DNA of 64,000 bases from NCBI GenBank assembly GCA_041741095.1, contig JBGSKQ010000036.1:13893-77892 (forward strand), in the 5' to 3' direction. Positions 7,610 through 15,939 of this stretch are shown here, one piece after another (the stretch's first letter is position 1; every line of letters starts with the position of its first letter). Source of the stretch: UBA6168 sp041741095 (lineage in GTDB: Bacteria; Bacteroidota; Bacteroidia; Chitinophagales; Saprospiraceae). Made by a program: the position numbers and the translations under genes. The notes under the pieces were generated by a model. The model was not told where the DNA came from. It did no database searches and saw only the letters and a list, made by a program, of their open reading frames with translations.

Positions 7610-9265
7610 ATGTCAAAAAACATCAGCGCCCTGTCCGGCAGAAAAGGGCTGACCGACAACCTGTTTGAAAATATTGGCAACCTGACCGAGCCGGAAGGCA
7701 TCCTCAATAAAGAAGACGCCCACCGCTTGGCCGACGAGTACCTCGTGGGAGATGCCGCCGTCTATGGTGCCAGCACTTTTTACGACTTCACCCGCCCGTC
7801 GAACAAGGGCAAAAAGGTCTATGTGTGCAACGGCAGCGCCTGCCTTTGTGCGGGTACGCAGGATAAATTGAAGCAGGATTTGGCCCATCATTTCAAGCCG
7901 GAAGAAATCGGTGATATTACCTGCCTGGGCCGCTGCCACGAGAACAGCGCATTTTACTACAACGGTCACAATTACTCTGGAAACCAAACCTTTACGGAAG
8001 GATTTAACGGCAAAGCGGGCAGCATGTCGCATCAGGACAAGTACCATGTCGCTGCCAAAGGGGCTGGCATTCTGACCTCCGCCCCACTCACGATAGAGGA
8101 CTGCCGGGCTGTTTTGACAAAAATGCTGGCCACAGATCCAGAGGCTATTTTGTCGGAAATAAAAATCTCCGGCCTACGGGGACGTGGCGGGGCGGGTTTC
8201 CCGATTGCCATCAAACTGGATGGCTGCCGCAAGGCGAAGGGCGAGCGCAAGTTCATCGTCTGCAATGCCGACGAAGGCGACCCCGGCAGCTATTCCGACC
8301 GCTATGTGATGGAGCACCAGCCCTTGAAAATGCTGCTCGGCATGATGATTTCAGGCTATGCAGCCGGGGCCGACCGAGGCGTCATTTACATCCGTTACGA
8401 ATACCCGGAGAGCATTGAAGTGATGAAACAGGCGATTGAAAACCTGCGCACTGCTGGGTTTTTGGGTGAAGGCATTTTAGGCAGCCATTTCAGTTACGAA
8501 TTCAAAATTATCGAAGCACGGGGCGCCTACATTTGCGGCGAGGAAACGGCCCTGCTGTCGAGTATCGAAGGCCAGCGGCCAGAAGTGCGGGTGCGCCCCC
8601 CCTACCCTGTCAACTATGGTCTCTTCGGCCAGCCCACGGTGGTGAACAACGTGGAGACCCTTGCCAGTTTGCCCTATATTTTGGAAAATGGCGGGGCAGC
8701 CTACGCCAGCATTGGTACGGAAAAAAGCAGCGGCACCAAACTGCTCTCGCTCGACAGCGCCTTCCACCGCCCCGGCATTTACGAAGTGGACATGGGCACG
8801 CCGCTTTCCACAGTGGTCAACGAATTGGGTGGGGGCTTCCGCCGTGCAGTAAAAGCGCTGCATATCGGTGGGCCGCTCGGTGGCTTGGTGCCTGTACACC
8901 GCATTCCAGACCTAACGGTGGATTTTGAAAGTTTTGCCAAAAACGGCTTCCTGCTCGGCCACGCCAGCATGGTGAGCGTGCCGGAAGAGTTTCCGATGGT
9001 GGCGTATTTGGAGCACCTCTTTGCCTTCACGGCGCACGAAAGCTGTGGGAAATGTTTCCCCTGCCGTATCGGTTCGGTGCGGGGAAAAGAGCTGTTGCAA
9101 AAAGCCCAGGCGGAGGATTACCGCATTGACAGGGAGCTTTTCAACGACTTGTTGGTTACGCTGAAAACGGGTTCGCTTTGCGCCCTCGGCGGCGGGATTC
9201 CCTTGCCGGTGTTCAATGCGATGGAGTATTTTAGGGAGGAGTTAGCGCCGTATTTTGATAGGTAG
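7610..9265 (+). CDS. NuoE/NuoF-type fused diaphorase subunit (NADH- or formate-dehydrogenase-like)
   Basis: The 551-residue protein joins two modules. The N-terminal thioredoxin-like [2Fe-2S] module holds C73-x4-C78 (with an extra C80) and C105-x3-C109, as in NuoE. The C-terminal module is NuoF-like: GLRGRGGAGFP for FMN/NADH binding, CNADEGDPGSYSDR, the GAYICGEETALL loop, and a [4Fe-4S] site formed by C479, C482, C485 and C524 (SCGKCFPC, then SLCALGG). Such fusions feed electrons between NAD and a soluble formate dehydrogenase, a hydrogenase or another oxidoreductase. None of the other subunits is nearby, so the partner must be coded elsewhere. The TAG stop at 9263-9265 lies in the tip of a 154-base inverted-repeat element. 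Confidence 0.85.
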   Translation: MSKNISALSGRKGLTDNLFENIGNLTEPEGILNKEDAHRLADEYLVGDAAVYGASTFYDFTRPSNKGKKVYVCNGSACLCAGTQDKLKQDLAHHFKPEEIGDITCLGRCHENSAFYYNGHNYSGNQTFTEGFNGKAGSMSHQDKYHVAAKGAGILTSAPLTIEDCRAVLTKMLATDPEAILSEIKISGLRGRGGAGFPIAIKLDGCRKAKGERKFIVCNADEGDPGSYSDRYVMEHQPLKMLLGMMISGYAAGADRGVIYIRYEYPESIEVMKQAIENLRTAGFLGEGILGSHFSYEFKIIEARGAYICGEETALLSSIEGQRPEVRVRPPYPVNYGLFGQPTVVNNVETLASLPYILENGGAAYASIGTEKSSGTKLLSLDSAFHRPGIYEVDMGTPLSTVVNELGGGFRRAVKALHIGGPLGGLVPVHRIPDLTVDFESFAKNGFLLGHASMVSVPEEFPMVAYLEHLFAFTAHESCGKCFPCRIGSVRGKELLQKAQAEDYRIDRELFNDLLVTLKTGSLCALGGGIPLPVFNAMEYFREELAPYFDR

Positions 9266-9414
9266 CACAGCCGATAGCTATCGGCTTCAGGCTGTCTTGT
9301 TGCCTGCCCTTTAGGGCAGCACTAAGACCTACTTATTCATCCATTCGATTTCAAGGCGGCGTAAACGCCGCACAACGGGACAGCCTAAAGCCGATAGCTA
9401 TCGGCTGTGCTACC
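9261..9414. repeat. 154-bp inverted-repeat element with GCCGATAGCTATCGGC palindrome at each end
   Basis: The left end 9261-9297 and the right end 9378-9414 are inverted copies that differ at about one base in 36. Each holds the perfect 16-base palindrome GCCGATAGCTATCGGC. The interior adds two smaller hairpins (CTGCCCTTTAGGGCAG around 9305 and GGCGGCGTAAACGCCGC around 9355). No coding frame is present. The element begins on the last codons of the diaphorase gene and ends 14 bases before the M14 peptidase start, so it fills the whole gap. Confidence 0.85.
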
Positions 9415-9428
9415 AAACGCAAAAAAAA

Positions 9429-11183
9429 ATGCACCACCTGACCATACTCACCCTCACCTGCTTATCCATTACCATAATGGCACAACCCGCCGCTTTCCTG
9501 ACCCCTTTTGAAAAAGACAACAACACGACCGCTACCTACTTCGAGGCTGCTGATTTTTACAAAAAACTGGCCCTAGCCTACGACCAATTGCAAGTGACGG
9601 AATGGGGCACCACCGATGCGGGTTTCCCTTTGCAGGTGGCCGTTTTGTCCAAAAACAAAAACTTCGACCCGTTGGAACTGCGCAGGCAGGGCAAGTGCAT
9701 CCTATTTATCAACAACGCTATACACCCCGGCGAGCCGGAGGGTGTGGACGCCACCATGATGCTGGTGCGGGATTATTTGCAAAAAGCTGATTTACAGGCT
9801 TTTTTGGAAAATGTGGTGCTGGTCGTCGTGCCGTTTTACAACATCGGCGGCGGGCTGAACCGGGGCTGTTGCAGCCGGGCCAACCAGAACGGTCCCGACG
9901 AGTACGGCTTTCGGGGCAATGCCAAAAACCTCGACCTCAACCGGGATTTCATCAAGTGCGACTCGAAAAACGCACAGACTTTTACCCAAATCTTCAACTA
10001 TTGGCTGCCGGATGTCTTCATTGACAACCACACCTCCAACGGTGCCGACTACCCCTACACCATGACCATGCTCACCACGCAGGAAGACAAGCTCGGCCCC
10101 GTGCTTGGCCAATACTTGCGAGAGGATTTGCTGCCTGTTTTATATAAAAAAATGGCGGATCGCCAGTGGGAAATGACGCCCTATGTGAACGTGTGGGGAA
10201 GTACGCCCGACAAGGGCATCCCCGGCTTCAATGACTCGCCCCGCTATGCATCGGGCTTCGCCGCCAGCCATCACTGCATTGCCTTCGTGCCGGAAACGCA
10301 CATGCTGAAACCCTACCCCCACCGCCTCCGGGCCACTTATGCCTTTATGGACGTGGCCATCCGGGAAGTGAACACACGGGCGAAGGACATCCTTGCAAAA
10401 CGCAAAGAGGCCATCACGGCCTGTATGGAACAGGAGACTTTTGCATTAGACTGGAAAATGGACGAGGCCAATCCCGATATGATCACGTTCAAAGGCTACG
10501 AGGGCAAAATGAAACCCAGCGAAGTGACCGGCCTCGACCGCCTTTGGTACGACCGTAAGGCGCCTTTTACAAAGGAAATCCCCTATTGGAACCACTTCAC
10601 GCCCCGCGTTGAAGTGGTGAAACCGCTGGCCTACATCTTTCCGCAAGCCTACACCGAGGTGGCTGAACGCCTGCAATGGAACGGGGTGCAATTAAAACGG
10701 CTGAGCGAGGACACGGAGGTGGAAGTGGAAATGTACTCCATCAAAAAATACAAAGACCGCCCTGCTTATGAAGGGCATTATTTGCATGAAAATATAGAGG
10801 TAGAAGTGAAAACTATGAAACGCCTGTACCGCAAGGGCGACTATGTGGCCTTCACGGGCCAGCCCGCTATTCGCTTTTTAGTGGAAACGATGGAGCCGCA
10901 GGGCGTGGACAGCTATTTCGCCTGGAATTTCTTCGACGGCATATTGGGACAAAAGGAATGGTTTTCCGACTATGTGTTCGAGGACATGGCTGCCGATTTT
11001 TTAAAAAACAACCCCGATGTAAAGGAGGAACTGGAAACGAAGAAAAAAGCCGACCAGGAGTTTGCGAAAAACAAATGGGCGATGCTGGGCTTTGTTTATC
11101 AGAAAACGGGATATTATGAACCGACGTATAATTTGTACCCGGTGGGGCGGGTGGTGAAGGGGGCGAGGCTAAATGTTGAGTGA
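9429..11183 (+). CDS. Secreted M14-family zinc carboxypeptidase-like protein
   Basis: The 584-residue protein starts with a signal peptide (hydrophobic run to about residue 18, cleavage after Ala-Gln-like sequence). The M14 metallopeptidase signature is present: H99 and E102 in NNAIHPGEPEG, H201 in DNHTSNG as third zinc ligand, the NLDLNRDF segment for substrate carboxylate binding, and E289 in FVPETH as the catalytic Glu. It should trim peptides in the periplasm or outside the cell. The region after about residue 400 is a C-terminal extension seen in Bacteroidota members. The stop codon is followed directly, with no gap, by the stop of the convergent histidine kinase. Confidence 0.87.
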   Translation: MHHLTILTLTCLSITIMAQPAAFLTPFEKDNNTTATYFEAADFYKKLALAYDQLQVTEWGTTDAGFPLQVAVLSKNKNFDPLELRRQGKCILFINNAIHPGEPEGVDATMMLVRDYLQKADLQAFLENVVLVVVPFYNIGGGLNRGCCSRANQNGPDEYGFRGNAKNLDLNRDFIKCDSKNAQTFTQIFNYWLPDVFIDNHTSNGADYPYTMTMLTTQEDKLGPVLGQYLREDLLPVLYKKMADRQWEMTPYVNVWGSTPDKGIPGFNDSPRYASGFAASHHCIAFVPETHMLKPYPHRLRATYAFMDVAIREVNTRAKDILAKRKEAITACMEQETFALDWKMDEANPDMITFKGYEGKMKPSEVTGLDRLWYDRKAPFTKEIPYWNHFTPRVEVVKPLAYIFPQAYTEVAERLQWNGVQLKRLSEDTEVEVEMYSIKKYKDRPAYEGHYLHENIEVEVKTMKRLYRKGDYVAFTGQPAIRFLVETMEPQGVDSYFAWNFFDGILGQKEWFSDYVFEDMAADFLKNNPDVKEELETKKKADQEFAKNKWAMLGFVYQKTGYYEPTYNLYPVGRVVKGARLNVE

Positions 11184-12362
11184 TTATTTCCCATTAAAAC
11201 TCACGATAAAAACGGACCCTTCCCCCAACTTGCTCTCGCAACCAATCTCGCCATTCATCATCTCCACGTAACGTTTTACGATGTGCAAACCCAGCCCGGT
11301 GCCTGGCACGGTGCCGGCATTGGTGGCCCGATAAAATCGGCTGAACAACTTGCTTTGATCGAATTCGGAAATGCCGATGCCTTCATCTTGCACGGAGATG
11401 GTGGCAGAATTGGGGCTGACCACGGAGGCGACTTTTATCGTGGCCCCTTCCGGGGAATATTTGATGGCGTTGGAAATAAGGTTGATGAGGACGTTTTTCA
11501 ACAAACCGCCATCCAGCAAAAATGATTCTTCCCCTTCATGCTGGTAGCTAAAGCGCTGGCCAGGTTTGAAAATATGGCGCATTTCAGAGGCTACGTCCTC
11601 CACGATATGGGGAATGTGTGTCGGTTTCAGGTTAGCCTGCACCTTGCCTTCCTCCAGTTTGCTCAATGATAGGAATTCGCCAAGGATGGTATTGAGGTTG
11701 TCCGCTGCACCGCTTATCCGATCTGCGTGTTTTTTTATCCTGTCCAATTCCTGCTTGCTGATATACGCCTCAATGAGGGTAGCGGAGGTCTTGATAGTGG
11801 TAAGCGGGGTACGGAATTCGTGGCTGGCCATGCTCACGAAACGGCTTTTCATTTCGTTCAGCTCCTTCTCTTGGCTAAGGGCAATTTCAAGGGCGCTTTT
11901 GGCATTTTCCAATTCTTGGGTGCGTTCGGTAACCCGTTTTTCGAGGCTGGCGTTCAGCGACTTGATTTTTGCCATGTCATTGGCATGGGCGAGCGCATAT
12001 CGGAGGGTGCGGGCGAGTTCTTGGGCGTTGTAGGAGCCTTTCACCAAAAAGTCGGCGACCCCGGAAGCTTCGGCTTCTTCGTCAAGCGCAGGATCGTCCA
12101 TGCCGGTGAGCAGGATGAATGGGCGGTCGCAACCATTTTCCACGGCTTGGCGCACCAGTTCAAGCCCATTATCTGCGCCCAGCCGATAGTCAACAAGATA
12201 GACTTGGTGCTGGTTTGCCAAAATCTGCACCCAGCCATCCTCAAAGGAAGGGGCCCATGCGATGGAAAAGCGGCTGCCCTCCAACTGTGCCAGGAGGTTC
12301 TTCACGATGATAAAGTCTTCCTCATCGTCGTCCACCATGAGTATTTTGACAGGGTGTTTCAT
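11184..12362 (-). CDS. Hybrid response regulator / sensor histidine kinase (REC-HisKA-HATPase)
   Basis: A soluble 392-residue protein with an N-terminal receiver (ILMVDDDEEDF, phospho-acceptor D58 in YLVDYRLG, LLTGMDD, and the conserved Lys in LVKGSY), a coiled linker of about residues 128-172, a HisKA box with H181 in SMASHEFRTPLTTI, and a HATPase_c domain (NLISNAIKYS N-box, VQDEGIGISEFD, GTGLGLHIV). There is no membrane segment, so it is an internal signalling kinase switched by phosphorylation of its own receiver. It is followed upstream, on the same strand, by a single-domain receiver and a PAS kinase; the three likely form one phospho-relay. Confidence 0.92.
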   Translation of the reverse strand: MKHPVKILMVDDDEEDFIIVKNLLAQLEGSRFSIAWAPSFEDGWVQILANQHQVYLVDYRLGADNGLELVRQAVENGCDRPFILLTGMDDPALDEEAEASGVADFLVKGSYNAQELARTLRYALAHANDMAKIKSLNASLEKRVTERTQELENAKSALEIALSQEKELNEMKSRFVSMASHEFRTPLTTIKTSATLIEAYISKQELDRIKKHADRISGAADNLNTILGEFLSLSKLEEGKVQANLKPTHIPHIVEDVASEMRHIFKPGQRFSYQHEGEESFLLDGGLLKNVLINLISNAIKYSPEGATIKVASVVSPNSATISVQDEGIGISEFDQSKLFSRFYRATNAGTVPGTGLGLHIVKRYVEMMNGEIGCESKLGEGSVFIVSFNGK

Positions 12363-12372
12363 CTATAGAGAC

Positions 12373-12401
12373 GTGAGGGGTGAGAAGGTGAGAGGTGAGG
12401 C
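12373..12401. repeat. GTGAGRG heptamer array
   Basis: GTGAGGG, an eight-base GTGAGAAG, GTGAGAG and GTGAGGC stand in tandem directly upstream of the hybrid kinase start. The rest of the 194-base gap to the receiver gene (12402-12556) shows no further feature I can support. Confidence 0.6.
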
Positions 12402-12556
12402 AGTATGGCCTTGAAAATCAACACTTTATTTCGGTTTTAATTCTCACAACAATCCACTCCTCAATATTATAAATTTAAGTGGCCGAACAGAGCGGCTGGT
12501 GGTTGCCTGGAGCGAGTCCGGCTCTTCCTTTCGCCCCAAACTGCCTTTGCCAGCTC

Positions 12557-13012
12557 TTAAGCCGTCGGCAATTCCACGATTTCCAACCAGTATTGGTTGA
12601 GGGTTTTCATCACTTCAATAAAACCCTGAAAGGTGATGGGCTTGGTGATAAATGAACTGACACCGAGGTTGTAGGAGCGCAGGATATCCTCCTCTGCACC
12701 ACTCGTCGTCAGTACGACGATGGGGATGCTGCGCAGGGCCGGCTCTTTTTTAATTTCGATGATGGCTTCCCTGCCGTCCATTTTTGGCATGTTCAAGTCC
12801 AGGAGTATCAGGCCGGGTTTTGGGCAGTCCCTGTTGTCGGAAAACTGGTTGCGGTTGTACAGGTAGTCCAGTACTTCTTCGCCGTTTTCCACGAAGTGCA
12901 TGGGGTTGGCCACTTGGTTTTTGAGCAGGGCCTGGTGGATGAGCATCCGATCCTCTTCGTCGTCGTCGGCGATGAGGATGTGAATGGGTTTAGTGGCTTG
13001 TGCTGCTTTCAT
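12557..13012 (-). CDS. Single-domain response regulator (Rcp1-like CheY)
   Basis: A stand-alone receiver of 151 residues. The acidic pocket is IADDDEED (15-21), the phospho-acceptor is D72 in LILLDLNMPKMDG, the switch Thr is in VVLTTSG, and the Lys is in SFITKPI. The YNRNQFSDNRDCPKPGLIL insertion is typical of the Rcp1 group that partners phytochrome-like kinases. The gene is 39 bases after the end of the PAS kinase gene on the same strand and is probably its cognate regulator. With no output domain it must act by protein contact or pass the phosphate on, perhaps to the hybrid kinase next door. Confidence 0.92.
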   Translation of the reverse strand: MKAAQATKPIHILIADDDEEDRMLIHQALLKNQVANPMHFVENGEEVLDYLYNRNQFSDNRDCPKPGLILLDLNMPKMDGREAIIEIKKEPALRSIPIVVLTTSGAEEDILRSYNLGVSSFITKPITFQGFIEVMKTLNQYWLEIVELPTA

Positions 13013-13051
13013 AAAATCGGATTACATAGGTTATGGTATATGGTTTTTGGG

Positions 13052-14200
13052 TTAAATGGGGTCTATGATTTTTGGGTTTTTTGCCAAAATAAAAGTAAAC
13101 TCGGCACCTTCGCCGGGCTGGCTGCTGGCGGTAATGTTGCCGCCGTGCCGCAGGGCTATTTTACGGCAAATGGCCAATCCAATGCCCGTGCCTTCGTATT
13201 TCTTGCCTTCCAGTCGCTGGAAGATGGTAAAAATCTTGTCGTGGTATTTTTCATTGAAACCGATGCCGTTGTCTTTCACCGATATTTCAACAAAATCAGG
13301 CCCCAGGGCAGGTGTTTTCTGCTGAATACTGATCTCAGGTACAGTATGTTCTTGCCTAAATTTCAGGGCATTGGAAATCAGGTTCTGGAACAGTTGCCGC
13401 ATCTGGGTAGGCTCCGCTTTGATAATGGGCATTTTGCCGACGGTAATCTTGGCGTCTGATTGGGAGATGGCCAGCTCCAAATCTGACAGAACCTCCCGCA
13501 CCACGTTGTTCAGATCAACTGTTTCAATGCCCTTGGCCCGACTGGTCAAGCGGGAGAAGGTCAACAAATCCTGGATGAGCGTCTGCATCCGGGAGGCGGC
13601 GTTTTGGATGCGGGCGAGGTAGTCTTTGCCTTCTGCCGAAATACCTTCCGACTCGTTGTTCAGCAGCATATCGCTGAACGAACGGATTTTGCGGAGCGGC
13701 TCCTGGAGGTCGTGGGAAGATATATAGGCAAAATTTTCCAGGTCTTCGTTGCTGGTTTTCAAGGCTTTCGCCAAATCTTCCAGATCCTTTTTTTGTTCCA
13801 AAATGGCGTCCTCGTGCCGCTTGCGGATGGTATAGTCCACAATGAAGGCGATGACGAATTCTCCTTCATCGGTATGGAAAGGGCTGAGGCTCACCTCCAC
13901 CGGAAACTCCTCGCCGTTCCTTTTCATCCCGTACAGATCGAGGCCAATGCCCATGCGCCTTGGGTGCGGCGATTGGTTGAAATGCTCCCGGTGCGACGAG
14001 TGTTTGCTTTTATAGCGGTTGGGGATGAGCGTCTCGACAGGCAGCCCCACCAGCCCGCCTTCCGGGTATTGGAACAGGCGCTCGACGGCGGGATTGGCCA
14101 GCACGATGATGCCCTTGTCGTCTGTAACTAAAATTCCTTCAGTGGCATATTCGAAAAGCGCACTGAAATCTACCTTGATGTTTGATGTACGCACTTTCAA
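13052..14200 (-). CDS. PAS-domain sensor histidine kinase (phytochrome-kinase-like)
   Basis: The 382-residue protein has an N-terminal PAS domain (residues about 12-125, with ALFEYATEGILVTDD and a PAC-like VEVSLSPFHTDEGEFVIAFIVDYT), a short coiled coil, a HisKA box with H163 in AYISSHDLQEPLRKI, and a HATPase_c domain (NLISNALKFR, VKDNGIGFNEKY, GTGIGLAICRKI, GGNITASS). The SSHDLQEPLRKI box is that of the phytochrome-like kinase group. No membrane helix or signal peptide is seen, so sensing is cytoplasmic. It is transcribed first of the three-gene signalling cluster. A TACTTTTG box upstream, around 14256-14263, could be a -7 element, but no matching -33 box is visible. Confidence 0.9.
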   Translation of the reverse strand: MKVRTSNIKVDFSALFEYATEGILVTDDKGIIVLANPAVERLFQYPEGGLVGLPVETLIPNRYKSKHSSHREHFNQSPHPRRMGIGLDLYGMKRNGEEFPVEVSLSPFHTDEGEFVIAFIVDYTIRKRHEDAILEQKKDLEDLAKALKTSNEDLENFAYISSHDLQEPLRKIRSFSDMLLNNESEGISAEGKDYLARIQNAASRMQTLIQDLLTFSRLTSRAKGIETVDLNNVVREVLSDLELAISQSDAKITVGKMPIIKAEPTQMRQLFQNLISNALKFRQEHTVPEISIQQKTPALGPDFVEISVKDNGIGFNEKYHDKIFTIFQRLEGKKYEGTGIGLAICRKIALRHGGNITASSQPGEGAEFTFILAKNPKIIDPI

Positions 14201-14410
14201 TGTTGAGGTGTATGAAAAAGTATCAGCACAATTTTAGTCATTCTGCTTGTCAGGTCAAAAGTAAATGCAGGTGTTTTTCGGATTTTATTTTTACGGGCAG
14301 TTTGCGGTTTTTTACTTTAGGATAAAATCTCCCGCAAAGGTCGGGAAGGGCTCGCTAAGTACGGTGAGCGTGACTGACCGTGGGCCTTGCGGATTATTTT
14401 TAGCCATTCC

Positions 14411-15454
14411 TTAAAAACCTTCCAATACGCTGCTGATCGTTTTTGCCGGAAATCTTTTTACAATGGCCGTATCCAAATGGTAAAAGGCGACTTCCATCGA
14501 AGTTGGGTGGGATACATTATTAAATAGATGGGCAGTTTTTTTCAAATCTTCCACTGCCACAGCTTCCAGCCTCAGTTGATCCCCTTTGTACAAATATTGC
14601 CCCTGCAAATAGTTGCTGTTTTTTACCGCAAACCTGCTGGGCGCTGTTTGGGCAAAAAAAGCCGTGTCCCGCAAGGCTGACGCATCCAGGCCATTTATCA
14701 GCCTGACCAGTTCGCCTTCCCGAAAAACGACCCCCCAGCGGAATAGGGGCAAGGCAATGTCGAGCGGCAGTGGATATTTTTTTTCAGGCAGGTATTGTTC
14801 CGCAATTTTTAGGTCGAAAATGGAATTTTCTGTTTGCCAGTCCTCCAGGTCGCCCATGTTGTAGCACATCAACATGCCTTTGTCAACAGGTGGTACGCCC
14901 GTTTTTTCAAAAAACTTCAACTGGTGTAGGCGGATGGTGGCGGAGGTAAGAGGGAAAGGGCCAGGGCTGCTTTGGGATAGTTTTATTTTGAAATGTTGCA
15001 GGAAGGCGAAATACTTCTCCTGGGTGGAGGCAGTCCAATCGCAGTCGAATTGGTAGGCGGAAACTGGGATTTGGAGCGGTTGGGCGAGGCTGTTTATTTT
15101 TTTTAAAACCCGATCGGCCAAGGTTGGCACGGCATCTATGTCCAAGTGGGAAAATGTGCGGTTGGTGATGAAAATGGTCGGCACGATTTCCAGGCCGTAA
15201 AGCCTTGCGGTATCTATCTCAATGGTAGCGAACGGTACTGCCAGGCCGCTGGGCTCGTCCCAATCCACGTCAAAAAACTTGGCGTAGAGCTTCTTGACGG
15301 CCAGTGAATCGAGGTACGAGCGTTCTTGCGGGCTTAGTTGCAGGCTGGTTTGCCAGTGATAAAAAACGGGCCGGATGCTGTGTCGGTCGTTTTTTTTGCA
15401 ACTGGTAATAGCCATCCAACAACAAAAAACAAGTAAAATGTACCTATTGCCCAT
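14411..15454 (-). CDS. Uncharacterised lipoprotein, possibly a TIM-barrel hydrolase-like protein
   Basis: A 347-residue protein with a lipoprotein signal: MGNRYILLVFCCWMAITSC, lipid-anchored at the Cys of ITSC and followed by KKND. I chose the ATG at 15452-15454 because the signal peptide begins there. The body shows alternating strands and helices, with a pattern like VSAYQFDCDWTASTQEKYFAFL that recalls DUF3142-type barrel proteins, but I cannot name a family with confidence. The stretch KGMLMCYNMGDLEDW and the later PLDIALPLFRWGVVF would also fit a barrel. It stands alone: 210 bases separate it from the PAS kinase and it is divergent from the recQ leader. Confidence 0.7.
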   Translation of the reverse strand: MGNRYILLVFCCWMAITSCKKNDRHSIRPVFYHWQTSLQLSPQERSYLDSLAVKKLYAKFFDVDWDEPSGLAVPFATIEIDTARLYGLEIVPTIFITNRTFSHLDIDAVPTLADRVLKKINSLAQPLQIPVSAYQFDCDWTASTQEKYFAFLQHFKIKLSQSSPGPFPLTSATIRLHQLKFFEKTGVPPVDKGMLMCYNMGDLEDWQTENSIFDLKIAEQYLPEKKYPLPLDIALPLFRWGVVFREGELVRLINGLDASALRDTAFFAQTAPSRFAVKNSNYLQGQYLYKGDQLRLEAVAVEDLKKTAHLFNNVSHPTSMEVAFYHLDTAIVKRFPAKTISSVLEGF

Positions 15455-15544
15455 CGTGTTTTGAAAGCGCGGAGCTTGAGTATTGGCAGGTTGTTCCAAA
15501 TATGAATGATTGAGTACGGAAGAACACATGATTACATTTGGCAA

Positions 15545-15939
15545 AAGCGCCCAATATCAAGGTTGATCGGTTGTTTTTGCCCTTTGATCTAATTCGAAAA
15601 AAAATCAAAAAAATCAGCCAAATTTTATTTTGGCAATTTCAACCCGTTTCTTATCTTTGGCAGCTTTTTAAAAAAAAGTATAGAAAAGACGGAAATTTTA
15701 CCCAGACAATAAGCAAAAGTAAGTGAAGCGCAGCTACGACTGCCCGGCCAATTCCCCCTTCAAACTCCCGGCAGGCAAAAAAAACGCTCAAAACTTTTTG
15801 CACTATCGTTATTAAAATTGGAATTTTTTCTACATTTAAGCAATCAAAAAATGCCACCCACAGGGGAAAGGCAAGCTTTAAAATTTTCCCCAACACCAAA
15901 AAGCAGTATTGCAGAAAAGAATTTTAAACATCAGCGAAA
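15545..15939. other. Gene-free gap and probable recQ leader
   Basis: About 395 bases without a convincing gene. The stretch is AT-rich, with runs of A and T, and contains the promoter at 15629-15659 described separately. If that promoter drives recQ, the leader is about 270 bases. I see no hairpin pattern that would mark a riboswitch. Confidence 0.5.
15629..15659 (+). promoter_or_regulatory. Bacteroidota-type promoter upstream of recQ
   Basis: TTTG at 15629-15632 and TATCTTTG at 15652-15659 are exactly 19 bases apart, matching the Bacteroidota sigma-A consensus TTTG-N19-TAnnTTTG. Transcription would start near 15666. Confidence 0.6.
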
